From assembly GCF_900113745.1 (NCBI RefSeq), contig NZ_FOQL01000004.1, positions 186,001 to 250,000 of the forward strand: a DNA stretch of 64,000 bases, given 5' to 3'. Numbering within the stretch: position 1 is the first letter of the stretch; each line of letters opens with the position of its first letter. The translations under genes and the position numbers were made by a program. Source of the stretch: Pseudomonas guineae (GTDB taxonomy: Bacteria; Pseudomonadota; Gammaproteobacteria; Pseudomonadales; Pseudomonadaceae). Positions 19,240 to 27,299 of this stretch are shown piece after piece. The notes beneath the pieces were generated by a model. That model worked only from the letters and a program-made list of their open reading frames with translations, was not told the origin of the DNA and did no database searches.

Positions 19240-20241
19240 CTAGTTCATCAGGTAGTTGATCTTGTTGGTCAGGCGCTTGATCGAGTCTTCGGTGAACAGC
19301 AATAGCAAGTCGAAGTGGACGTTATGCGCTTCCAGGCTGTAGCTGACCTCCACTGCCAGTGTCTTCTTCCAGCGGCGCTGATTGAGCTTAATCAGTTGTT
19401 CAATGGAGGAGTGCTGGCCAAGCAGTTGCGGGTGGCCTTGGGAAAAGCGCACGTCGATCTGTTCGGCGATGCCTGAGAGGCAGGCACCGATAATGATGCT
19501 GGCCAGATCCAAGAGCATTTCGGAGGTTTCCAGGTCGTCCTTGGGCTGCCAGTTGAGCAGACGCGCCATATCGGCCACCTCTGAGTCATGAAACAGCAGC
19601 AGTGATTCGCCGGCGATGCCGTCACCGATAAAACCCTGGCACACCGCACTCATGCGTTCGCCGTGCATGGCGTCAGTCAGGGTCATGTGCAGTTCGCTGA
19701 CTTCGAAGATATTCACTTGCGGCACAGGCAGCTGCACGAATACTCCAAGGGCCTTGGCCAGCAGCGCGGCCGCACGGCCCATGGCGATGTTGGTAACCTC
19801 GCGCAGGGCGTCGCGGAAGTTCACTTTCAGGCTGTCGAGTACGGCGGTTTGCGTCACCGCGGTCGGTGTGGCCGCGGGATCAAAAAGCCCCAGTTCAATC
19901 AGGCTACTGCGCAGTATTTCGGGATCGGCAGGCTTTTTGATAAAGGCCAAGGCACCCAGCTCTTTGACTCGACGCAGCGCTTCCTCCTGCACGTCGCCGG
20001 AAACCACCAGCACCTTGCAGGCCAGGCCCTCGGCGCGGATCGCCGCGAGGGTTTCGTAGCCATCCATGACGGGCATGGTCAGGTCCAGCAGCATGACCTG
20101 ACCTAAGCCCTGGCGCAGTGCGGCAAGGGCCTCCTGGCCGTTAGTCGCTTGGCTGATGGTCACCGGCCATTCAGGCGGCAGGGCGCGGATCAATTGTTTA
20201 CGCGCCATGTTCGAGTCGTCGCAGACCACTAGAGGTATCAA
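19240..20241 (-). CDS. Receiver-CheC/CheX-family response regulator
   Basis: This is a 333-residue protein with an N-terminal receiver domain (acidic pair Asp8/Asp9, phospho-acceptor Asp53 in LLDLTMPVMDG, lysine in AFIKKP) and a C-terminal CheC/CheX-like domain from about residue 140. The first CheC active motif, E-x-x-N, is intact in LREVTNIAMGRAA. The matching helix of the second half reads LLDLASIIIGA, with Asp and Ser where Glu and Asn are expected. CheC-type proteins dephosphorylate CheY-P, so a regulated phosphatase is plausible. It is the first gene of the pair with the PAS protein. Confidence 0.87.
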   Translation of the reverse strand: MIPLVVCDDSNMARKQLIRALPPEWPVTISQATNGQEALAALRQGLGQVMLLDLTMPVMDGYETLAAIRAEGLACKVLVVSGDVQEEALRRVKELGALAFIKKPADPEILRSSLIELGLFDPAATPTAVTQTAVLDSLKVNFRDALREVTNIAMGRAAALLAKALGVFVQLPVPQVNIFEVSELHMTLTDAMHGERMSAVCQGFIGDGIAGESLLLFHDSEVADMARLLNWQPKDDLETSEMLLDLASIIIGACLSGIAEQIDVRFSQGHPQLLGQHSSIEQLIKLNQRRWKKTLAVEVSYSLEAHNVHFDLLLLFTEDSIKRLTNKINYLMN

Positions 20242-20326
20242 GGTCGAGGGCTACCTGTTTGCGTGGGTGAGCACCGCTCTTAGGCGGTTTTTTTAGCATA
20301 GCCGTTTGCGATTGTGCGTGGTGGCC

Positions 20327-21571
20327 TTATTCGGCGTGGCGTTGCAGCCACTTGAGCATGCCCTGGGCCGCCCGGCGACCGCTGGCAAAGCAGGCGGTGA
20401 GCAGATAACCGCCGGTGGGTGCTTCCCAGTCGAGCATTTCCCCGGCGCAGAAGGTGCCTGGTAACGGCTTGAGCATCAGGTGCGCGTCCAGCTGTTCGAA
20501 GGGCACACCGCCGGCGCTGCTGATCGCCTCATCCAGCGGGCGTGGGAGGATCAGTGTGATAGGCAGGGCTTTGATCACCTTGGCCAGTTGCAGTGGATCA
20601 TTGAAGCATTCGGCGCTGGCCCGTTCGCGCAGCAGGGCGGCCTTGGCGCCGTCGAGGCCCGCTTGGCGGTGCAGATGCTTGGCCATCGAATGAGTGCCGC
20701 GGGGTTTGCTCAAGGCGCTTTGCAGTTTGGTAAGTGGCGTCTGTGGCAGTAAGTCGAGGTGCACGATGGCACTGTCATGTTGGTTGATGGTTTCGCGAAT
20801 AGCCGCCGATAGGGCATAGACCAGGCTGCCTTCGATGCCGCCGGCGGTGAGCACGAACTCGCCCAGGCGCGGTGCTGCGCCGGCTAAACAAAGGCTGACA
20901 TTCTTCAGCGGCGCGCCGGCAAACTTGTCGCGCAGAAACGGGCTCCAGGCGCTGACATCGAAGCCGCAGTTACTCGCTTGCAAGGGCGCGATCTGCACCC
21001 CGCGCGCCTGCAGCAGTGGCACCCAGGCACCGTCCGAGCCCAAACGCGCCCAGCTGCCGCCACCCAAGGCCAGCAGGGTGGCGTCGGCACTCACCTCCAG
21101 CTCACCCGTCGGTGAGCTGATGCGTAATGCGCCCTGTGCATCCCAGCCCAGCCAGCGATGGCGGGTATGGATCTGCACACCCAGCTCGCGCAAGCGTTTG
21201 AGCCAGGCGCGCAATAGCGGTGCGGCCTTCATGTCAGTGGGGAACACCCGCCCCGAGGTGCCGACAAAGGTGTCGATGCCCAGGCCGTTAATCCAGGTGC
21301 GCAGGGCGTCGGCATCGAAGTCCTGCAGCAGTTCAGCCACTTCTACCTGACGCTGGCCGTAGCGGCTGATAAACGCCGGCTTGGCTTCGGCGTGGGTGAT
21401 GTTCATGCCACCGACCCCGGCCAGGAGAAACTTGCGGCCCACCGAGGGCATGGCGTCATACAGCGCCACCTGCACACCTCCCTGCGCCAGCACTTCAGCG
21501 GCCATCAGCCCGGCAGGGCCGCCGCCAATAATGGCAACGCGAGGGGTGGGCTGTTGGGCGGTTGTGGTCAT
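20327..21571 (-). CDS. BaiN/RdsA-like FAD-dependent flavoprotein (HI0933 family)
   Basis: This is a 414-residue FAD protein of the HI0933/TIGR03862 type. The dinucleotide-binding motif VAIIGGGPAGLMAAEVLAQGG is at the N-terminus, followed by GRKFLLAGVGGMNITHAE, and the C-terminal GEMLDWEAPTGGYLLTACFASG segment is characteristic. The start is set at the ATG at 21571. The in-frame extension upstream overlaps the promoter region of the divergent aminotransferase gene. The physiological substrate is unknown. Confidence 0.88.
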   Translation of the reverse strand: MTTTAQQPTPRVAIIGGGPAGLMAAEVLAQGGVQVALYDAMPSVGRKFLLAGVGGMNITHAEAKPAFISRYGQRQVEVAELLQDFDADALRTWINGLGIDTFVGTSGRVFPTDMKAAPLLRAWLKRLRELGVQIHTRHRWLGWDAQGALRISSPTGELEVSADATLLALGGGSWARLGSDGAWVPLLQARGVQIAPLQASNCGFDVSAWSPFLRDKFAGAPLKNVSLCLAGAAPRLGEFVLTAGGIEGSLVYALSAAIRETINQHDSAIVHLDLLPQTPLTKLQSALSKPRGTHSMAKHLHRQAGLDGAKAALLRERASAECFNDPLQLAKVIKALPITLILPRPLDEAISSAGGVPFEQLDAHLMLKPLPGTFCAGEMLDWEAPTGGYLLTACFASGRRAAQGMLKWLQRHAE

Positions 21572-21684
21572 GGTGAGGTCGCGGCGGTCAACGGGCTGGC
21601 ATTCTAACCGAGGCGGCTGCGGCCTTGTCATTTCGGCGAGCTTCGGGCACGGTCAAGGTAAGCCTTTTCTGATTGGAGCCCCTT

Positions 21685-22818
21685 ATGTCTGACCTTTACC
21701 CCAGCATCGACCCCGACGGCCTGATCGAGTACTCAGTGGTCTACACCGACCGCTCCCTCAACCATATGTCGCAGTCGTTCCAAGGCGTGATGAAAGAAAT
21801 CTCCAGCACCCTTAAGCAGGTCTATAACGCCCACGCCATGGCCATCGTGCCCGGCAGCGGTACTTACGGCATGGAAGCGGTGGCACGCCAGTTGGCCACT
21901 GGGCAGAAGTGCCTGGTGCTGCGCAATGGCTGGTTCAGCTACCGCTGGACGCAGATTTTCGAGATGGGCCAGATACCGTCTGAGTCGATTGTGCTCAAGG
22001 CCCGACCGGTCGCTGAGAGCAGCCAGGCGCCGTTTACCCCGCCACCGCTGGCGGATGTGCTGGCGACCATCGCCGCAGAAAAGCCCCAGATGGTGTTCGC
22101 GCCGCATGTGGAGACTTCCTCGGGGATGATCCTGCCGGACGGCTACCTGCGCGCCGTGGCGGATGCCGTGCATGCAGTCGGCGGCTTGTTTGTGCTCGAT
22201 TGCATCGCCTCCGGCACCCTGTGGGTGGACATGCAGGCCTGCGGTATCGATGTGCTGATCAGTGCCCCGCAAAAAGGTTGGAGCGCCTCGCCGTGCTGCG
22301 CCCTGGTGATGCTCAGCGAGGCTGCTCAAGCCCGCGTTGAGGCGACGCAAAGTACAAGCTTTGCCTGCGACCTGAAGAAATGGCTGCAGATCATGCAGGC
22401 CTACGAGCAGGGCGGTCACGCCTATCACGCCACCATGCCCAGCGATGCGCTGGCGCGTTTTCGTGATGCCATGCGCGAGGCAGAGGCCATTGGCTTTAGC
22501 ACCGTACGCAACCAGCAGCAGGAACTGGGCGACCGCGTGCGTGCCATGCTGACCCGCAAGGGCTTTAAGAGTGTCGCCGCGCCTGGCTTTGAAGCCCCGG
22601 GTGTGGTGGTGTGTTACACCGACGATGGGCAGATCAAGAACGGCAGCAAATTTGCGGCTCAGGGCCTACAGATCGCTGCTGGCGTGCCGCTGCAATGCGA
22701 CGAGCCAGCGGATTTTCAGACATTCCGTCTTGGCCTGTTCGGGCTGGACAAACTGGGCAATATCGACCGCAGTGTGGCGACCTTGGAGCAGGCGCTGGAT
22801 AAGGTGTTGGCCGGCTAA
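21685..22818 (+). CDS. Class V aminotransferase (alanine-glyoxylate / AEP-transaminase-like)
   Basis: This is a PLP-dependent fold-type I enzyme of 377 residues from the ATG at 21685, with GGAG as ribosome-binding site. Seen are PGSGTYGMEAVARQLA near residue 52, the aspartate segment FVLDCIASGTLWVD and the PLP-lysine motif ISAPQKGWSASPCCALV near residue 194. Class V relatives include alanine-glyoxylate and 2-aminoethylphosphonate transaminases. No phosphonate or glyoxylate genes are nearby, so the substrate is left open. It is divergent from the flavoprotein gene and convergent with the EamA gene. Confidence 0.85.
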   Translation: MSDLYPSIDPDGLIEYSVVYTDRSLNHMSQSFQGVMKEISSTLKQVYNAHAMAIVPGSGTYGMEAVARQLATGQKCLVLRNGWFSYRWTQIFEMGQIPSESIVLKARPVAESSQAPFTPPPLADVLATIAAEKPQMVFAPHVETSSGMILPDGYLRAVADAVHAVGGLFVLDCIASGTLWVDMQACGIDVLISAPQKGWSASPCCALVMLSEAAQARVEATQSTSFACDLKKWLQIMQAYEQGGHAYHATMPSDALARFRDAMREAEAIGFSTVRNQQQELGDRVRAMLTRKGFKSVAAPGFEAPGVVVCYTDDGQIKNGSKFAAQGLQIAAGVPLQCDEPADFQTFRLGLFGLDKLGNIDRSVATLEQALDKVLAG

Positions 22819-22831
22819 TTCAGTCGCCGCT

Positions 22832-23674
22832 CTAGGCGCGCTGGTACTTGGCGCTGAGTACCAGGGCAATACCGCCGAGTACCGCCGCGGCACTGAGCAG
22901 CAGACGTCCGCTCAGTGCTTCATCCAGCAGCAGGCTGCCGGCCAGCGCGGCGATGATCGGTACGCTAAGTTGCACGCAGGCAGCCTGAAAGGATTGCAGG
23001 CCACGCAGGGCGCTGTACCAGATGGCGTAGCCGACGCCGGAGGTCAATGCGCCAGACAGCAACGCATAGATCAACCCTGGCGTATCCCAACTGGCTTGGC
23101 CGATAAACAGGACGCTGAGTAACAGCGCCAAGGGTGCAGCTCGCAGAAAATTACCCGTTGTTGCGGCCAGCGGGTCGTTCACCCCACGCCCCAGCAAGGA
23201 ATAAATCCCCCAGGCCGCGCCTGCCAGCAGCATCAGCAACGCGGCTCCGGTAGGCGGCCTGCTGGCGCCGGGTAACAGCAGAACGAGTAACCCGGCGAAC
23301 GCCAGCAATAGGCCGCTACAGCCCTTGAGCCCCAGGCGCTCACCGCGATAAATTCCCCAGGCGAGCATGCTCAGCTGTACCGCGCCGAATAAGATTAAAG
23401 CCCCTGCACCCGCATCCAGGTTGATATAGGCGAAGGAGAACGCGGCGGCATAGACAAACAACGCGGTGGCTGCGGGCCAGCTGCCTGCAGCGCCGCGGTT
23501 AGCCTTGCGCAGGTGCATTAGCAGCCACAGCGTTACCGCGCCAGCAAGCAGGCGCAGGCTGGTAAAGCTGGCCGCATCGATGTCGGTGTCGCGCAGGGCC
23601 AGGCGGCACAGCAACGAGTTACCGGCAAAGGCCAGCATGGCCAGGGTTGTCAGCATTAACGTTCGAGTGGTCAT
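22832..23674 (-). CDS. EamA/DMT-family transporter
   Basis: This is a 280-residue inner-membrane protein with about ten hydrophobic segments and the internal duplication of the drug/metabolite transporter superfamily. An early repeat starts at MLAFAGNSLLCRLAL and the second at LLMLLAGAAWGIYSLLGRG. The start is set at the ATG at 23674. Members export amino acids, metabolites or toxic analogues, and the substrate cannot be read from sequence. It lies 13 bases from the convergent aminotransferase gene. Confidence 0.87.
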   Translation of the reverse strand: MTTRTLMLTTLAMLAFAGNSLLCRLALRDTDIDAASFTSLRLLAGAVTLWLLMHLRKANRGAAGSWPAATALFVYAAAFSFAYINLDAGAGALILFGAVQLSMLAWGIYRGERLGLKGCSGLLLAFAGLLVLLLPGASRPPTGAALLMLLAGAAWGIYSLLGRGVNDPLAATTGNFLRAAPLALLLSVLFIGQASWDTPGLIYALLSGALTSGVGYAIWYSALRGLQSFQAACVQLSVPIIAALAGSLLLDEALSGRLLLSAAAVLGGIALVLSAKYQRA

Positions 23675-23767
23675 TGGGGCTAAGCGAGACGTGGGTGAGC
23701 AATCTAACCACAACCGCACAGGCGCCGCAGCGAGCGTGGTGCCTGTGCGTTGATCGGCGTGCGCGGT

Positions 23768-24169
23768 TTAGGGCTTATCCAGCGTCCAGGTGTCTTCTTC
23801 GCGCAAGGCAATCAGCAACAGGCTGGCGGCGAAGATGATCAACGATGGGTAGAACAACGCATTGGTGCCGGTGAATACCCAGCCCCATGGGTCCAGTACC
23901 GATTTGAACACGGCAAAGAGAGAGGCGCCGTTGAGCAGCAATTGCGCTGGGTATACCCAGCGGCGCGCAAAGCCCACTACTACGGCAAGGCCGACGAGCA
24001 TCTGCAGCACGCCGGCGACTTGCAGTGCGCTCTCGGCGGCTAGGAAGCCAAAGTAAAACTTGTTGGCCACGGCCAGGCCGTGTTCAACATTGAACACTTT
24101 GTCGGCGCCCCAGATAACCAACAGCCAGCCCAGCGAGATACGCAGCAATAACAAGGAAATGTTTTTCAT
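23768..24169 (-). CDS. DoxX-family membrane protein
   Basis: This is a 133-residue protein with four membrane segments of the DoxX/SURF4-like family (LLLRISLGWLLVIWGADKVFNVE at the N-terminus, then ALQVAGVLQMLVGLAVVVGFARR). The ATG at 24169 has a CGGAG ribosome-binding site. DoxX proteins are associated with redox or sulfur metabolism in some organisms, but the role here is unknown. It lies between the EamA gene and the dehalogenase gene, all on the minus strand with separate spacing. Confidence 0.83.
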   Translation of the reverse strand: MKNISLLLLRISLGWLLVIWGADKVFNVEHGLAVANKFYFGFLAAESALQVAGVLQMLVGLAVVVGFARRWVYPAQLLLNGASLFAVFKSVLDPWGWVFTGTNALFYPSLIIFAASLLLIALREEDTWTLDKP

Positions 24170-24238
24170 CAGTAGCTCCGAATGCCAGTCGTTGTTAGGC
24201 CATGGCAATGGGTGAAGGGTAGGGTTAGCGACGCGTCG

Positions 24239-24916
24239 TTAATTGGCTGCGCTTAGCTGGCTGGCCAACGCGCTGAAGTCGTCGAGAAGGATGTCGGGCT
24301 GAATATCCCAGGGGTCGAAGATTGTTTGTGGGTCGCGACGCAACCAAGCTGTGCGCAGGCCAGCATGAGCAGCGCCGAGAATGTCGAACGAGTTCGATGA
24401 GACGAGGCAGACCTCATTGGCCGTTACGCCGCAGCTGTTCACCAGGTGTTGATAAACCTTGGGGTCGGGCTTGAACGAACGCACGTCTTCGACGCTGATC
24501 ACACCAGTAAAAGAGTCAGCGATGCCGGCGCGCTTGAGTAAGTGCTGCACGGCCGCACGGCTGCCATTGGAGAATGCATAGAGCGGTATGCCCTGTTGTT
24601 GCAGAGCTTGCAGGCCAGCTGGTACATCGGTAAAGGCATTCAGTTCGGCGTAGGCCTGCATGGCTTGCTCAACGGCGGCAGCGCTGATGTCTACTTGCTG
24701 TTGGCGGCAGGCAAACAGTAAGGCTTGACGGGTGCAAACTGAGAAGTCGCAGTAATCGCCCATCAATCCTCGGCGGAAGCTGTATTCCAGCTGTTTTTGC
24801 CGCCACAGCTGGGACACCGCAGGGGCTTTGTCACCGACTAATTCACTCAGGCGAGTGAGCACCGCTTGGGTGTCGATCAGCGTGCCGTAGATATCAAATG
24901 CCACTGCAGCGTTCAT
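24239..24916 (-). CDS. Haloacid dehalogenase, type II (L-2-haloacid dehalogenase-like)
   Basis: This HAD-superfamily hydrolase shows the full catalytic set of L-2-haloacid dehalogenases: nucleophile Asp in FDIYGTLIDT (Asp8), the arginine in YSFRRGLMGDY, the serine in FSNGSRAAV, Lys and Tyr in FKPDPKVYQHL, and SSNSFDILGAAHAGL. In the family these residues hydrolyse L-2-haloacids to D-2-hydroxyacids with inversion. The length is 225 residues from the ATG at 24916. Another ATG three codons upstream (24925) is equally possible. No halogenated-compound pathway genes are adjacent, so the true substrate is open. Confidence 0.88.
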   Translation of the reverse strand: MNAAVAFDIYGTLIDTQAVLTRLSELVGDKAPAVSQLWRQKQLEYSFRRGLMGDYCDFSVCTRQALLFACRQQQVDISAAAVEQAMQAYAELNAFTDVPAGLQALQQQGIPLYAFSNGSRAAVQHLLKRAGIADSFTGVISVEDVRSFKPDPKVYQHLVNSCGVTANEVCLVSSNSFDILGAAHAGLRTAWLRRDPQTIFDPWDIQPDILLDDFSALASQLSAAN

Positions 24917-25005
24917 TAAGGCCATCCACTGTCTGCGAAGAATGAGAGCGTCAGAGTAGACCAGGCAACTGCCGCTTACCGGCAGGTGCCTGGGCCATCA
25001 TCGAA

Positions 25006-25557
25006 TTACTTCTTTTCCCAAGCAAATACCTGGAAGGCTTGATCAACCGGAGTTTGCGCGATGTGATTGGTGTAGTTGCTCATGACTTTCTGGCTCAGGC
25101 CGAGAATCACTTCCAGTACATTTTGTTGGCTGTAACCGGCGGCGTAGAACGCGTCTAATTGCGCGGCCTCAAGCTCGCCGCGCTGGCGCACCATGGCCAG
25201 GGTGAAGTCACGTAAGGCTTCCAGTTTAGGCGTTGGCAGCGGCGTCTCATCACGCAGGGCATTGTTGATCTCGTCTGACACTTTCATCGCCTTGGCGATG
25301 CCGGTGTGCGCCGGTACACAGTAGTGGCAAGCGTGTTCGACGTTGATGGTCTGCCACACCACGGTTTTTTCGTCGGCGTCAAAACTGCTGTCTAGGAATA
25401 AACCATGCAGCACTTGGTAGCCGTTGAGTAGCTCAGGCGATTCGGCCATCACCGCGTGCAAGCCGGGTACTCGGCCAAAGGCTTTCTTTGATTTCTCCAG
25501 CAGTGGCTTGGCTGCCTCGGGTGCGCTGTTTTGATCGTGCAGAATGAAAGCGGTCAT
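25006..25557 (-). CDS. Carboxymuconolactone decarboxylase-family (AhpD-like) protein
   Basis: This is a 183-residue protein of the CMD/AhpD fold. The redox pair Cys-x-x-Cys is in VEHACHYCVPAHTGIAKAMK, followed at three residues by the usual His. Such proteins act as alkylhydroperoxidase-type disulfide reductases or stress proteins. It is divergent from a TetR-family gene, and two matching 16-bp palindromes lie between them. It is therefore most likely the target of that repressor. GGAG precedes the ATG as ribosome-binding site. Confidence 0.88.
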   Translation of the reverse strand: MTAFILHDQNSAPEAAKPLLEKSKKAFGRVPGLHAVMAESPELLNGYQVLHGLFLDSSFDADEKTVVWQTINVEHACHYCVPAHTGIAKAMKVSDEINNALRDETPLPTPKLEALRDFTLAMVRQRGELEAAQLDAFYAAGYSQQNVLEVILGLSQKVMSNYTNHIAQTPVDQAFQVFAWEKK

Positions 25558-25572
25558 GGTGGAGATCCTTAT

Positions 25573-25588
25573 TTGAGTGATTGCTCAA
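25573..25588. promoter_or_regulatory. Probable TetR operator, CMD side
   Basis: The palindrome TTGAGTGATTGCTCAA is centred 23 bases upstream of the CMD-family start. It shares the pattern TTGAGYGATYRYTCAA (one arm base varying) with a second palindrome at 25638. Two similar palindromes in one divergent region indicate a repressor site. Confidence 0.72.
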
Positions 25589-25637
25589 TAACTAGGTGCC
25601 CACCCTAATGGAAGTTTTTTAGACAATCAAGTCAAAA

Positions 25638-25653
25638 TTGAGCGATCATTCAA
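25638..25653. promoter_or_regulatory. Probable TetR operator, regulator side
   Basis: The near-palindrome TTGAGCGATCATTCAA, with flanking A and T extending the symmetry (ATTGA...TCAAT), is centred 65 bases from the first site, close to six helical turns. It lies about 50 bases upstream of the tetR-type start, suggesting autoregulation. Confidence 0.72.
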
Positions 25654-25696
25654 TAATCACTCTGGCGGTTAGACTGCCACTTTTATCCGAGAACTG

Positions 25697-26308
25697 ATGA
25701 TGGCCCGCACTGCACGTTTCGATCGACCAGTGGCTCTGCAAAGAGCTGTCGAGTTGTTTTGGTCGCGGGGTTATTACGCCTCCTCGATGAAGCATATCGA
25801 GCGGGCGTTGGACATGCGCCCGGGCAGCCTCTACGCCACCTTTGGCAGCAAAAGCGGCTTGTTTAGCGAGGCGCTGGACGCCTATGCCGCGCGCAGCGGT
25901 GAGGATTTTCGTCAAATACTCGATAGCGCGCCGAGTGTTATCGAGGGGCTGCAGCGATACCTACATGCACTTGCGGGCTGTTGTATGGGCGCTGCACAAG
26001 CGCCGGCGCAGGCTTGCATGTTGATTAAAACCCTGCTTGAGGTGAATGCCGAAGATGCCGCTCTGCTGGCGAAAGTGGATGCCATGCTGGCGATGATTGA
26101 AGCGCGCCTGTGCGAGGCCTTGACGCAGGCGAAAGCGGCGGGGGAGTTGCGCGCGGAGGTGGACTGTGCCCGTTTAGCGCGGCTACTGCAGGCACAAATC
26201 ATGGGCCTGCGCGCCTTTGCCACGCGTGATGTGTCGGATGAGCAGATTGCCGCGCTCGCCGATGACATGGCCAGCTTGCTGGATGGTTTTCGCGTCCAGC
26301 CTGGTTAG
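25697..26308 (+). CDS. TetR-family transcriptional regulator
   Basis: This is a 203-residue TetR-type repressor. The N-terminal helix-turn-helix is AVELFWSRGYYASSMKHIERALDMRPGSLYATFGSKSGLF (residues 15-54), with the AcrR/NemR-like pattern. The C-terminal part is a ligand domain containing a cysteine-bearing segment (AGCCMGAAQAPAQACMLIK). A role in sensing electrophiles or oxidants through cysteines is a guess. It is divergent from the CMD-family gene and shares twin operators with it. ATG codons at 25697 and 25700 are both possible. Confidence 0.87.
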   Translation: MMARTARFDRPVALQRAVELFWSRGYYASSMKHIERALDMRPGSLYATFGSKSGLFSEALDAYAARSGEDFRQILDSAPSVIEGLQRYLHALAGCCMGAAQAPAQACMLIKTLLEVNAEDAALLAKVDAMLAMIEARLCEALTQAKAAGELRAEVDCARLARLLQAQIMGLRAFATRDVSDEQIAALADDMASLLDGFRVQPG

Positions 26309-26321
26309 TCCGCGCTCGTTG

Positions 26322-27251
26322 TTAAGAGGCGCTGCCCAGGCCTAGTTCCCGCCAGACCTTGGCGGCGCTGTGGTGCAGAATTCCGTGCCGCCGCGCCAGT
26401 GCCGCGCGGTCCTTGTCATAGCCGCCGCCAATCACGCCGACCAGCGGAATATCGCGGCCCAAGCAATGATTGATCACGGCTTCATCACGGGCGGCGATGC
26501 CCGCATCGCTGAGGTTGAGGTAGCCGAGAGCGTCGCTCTGATGCACGTCGACACCAGCGTCGTAAAGCACGATGTCTGGCTGATACAGCGGCAGTAGGTA
26601 ATTCAGGGTGTCATCCACCACCTTTAGGTAGTCGGCGTCGCCCATGCCGTTGGGCAGGGGAATGTCCCAGTCGCTAAGCGCTTTGCGTGCCGGGTAATTT
26701 TTTTCACAGTGCAGGGACACGGTGATGGCGTCCGGGGTGTTCTCCAGCAGACGCGCAGTGCCGTCACCCTGATGCACGTCACAGTCGAAAATCAGTACGC
26801 GCTGGGCCTTGCCGCTTTGCAGCAAGTACTGACTGATTACCGCCAGGTCATTGAAAATGCAAAACCCCGCCGGATGATCAAAGTGCGCGTGGTGGGTGCC
26901 TCCGGCTAAGTGGCAAGCCAGGCCGTGCTGCAGGGCTTGCTCGGCGGCCAATAAGGAACCGCCCACCGCGCGAATGGTGCGTTGCGCCAGGGCTGGACTC
27001 CAGGGCAGGCCGAGGCGGCGCTGTTCTTCATACGTCAGTTCACCGCTGGCAAAGCGCTGGATATAGGTCGGGCAATGGGCCAGGGCCAGTACCTCTGGCG
27101 GGCACAGTTCAGGGCGCAGTAAGTCTGCATCTGTGCACAGGCCGCTGTGCACCAAGTGGTCACGCAGCAGGCGAAATTTTTCCATTGGGAAGCGGTGTCC
27201 GGTAGGGAAGGCCGGGCTGTAGTCATCGTGGTAGATCAATGGCAGTGGCAT
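26322..27251 (-). CDS. Histone-deacetylase-like amidohydrolase
   Basis: This is a 309-residue zinc hydrolase of the class IV-like HDAC/AcuC/acetylpolyamine amidohydrolase superfamily. It begins with the usual IYHDDYSPAFPTGHRFPMEK. It carries the catalytic His pair region (LAGGTHHAHFDHPAGFCIFND), the zinc ligands in FDCDVHQGDGTA and the aspartate in VLYDAGVDVHQSD, and it ends with a GGGYDKD motif. The bacterial substrate is probably an acetylated small molecule or protein lysine. It is convergent with the TetR gene. Confidence 0.88.
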   Translation of the reverse strand: MPLPLIYHDDYSPAFPTGHRFPMEKFRLLRDHLVHSGLCTDADLLRPELCPPEVLALAHCPTYIQRFASGELTYEEQRRLGLPWSPALAQRTIRAVGGSLLAAEQALQHGLACHLAGGTHHAHFDHPAGFCIFNDLAVISQYLLQSGKAQRVLIFDCDVHQGDGTARLLENTPDAITVSLHCEKNYPARKALSDWDIPLPNGMGDADYLKVVDDTLNYLLPLYQPDIVLYDAGVDVHQSDALGYLNLSDAGIAARDEAVINHCLGRDIPLVGVIGGGYDKDRAALARRHGILHHSAAKVWRELGLGSAS

Positions 27252-27299
27252 GTAACAACTCGCGCGGCACCGCCTGGGTGCCGGCGGTTGTGAGTGGGG

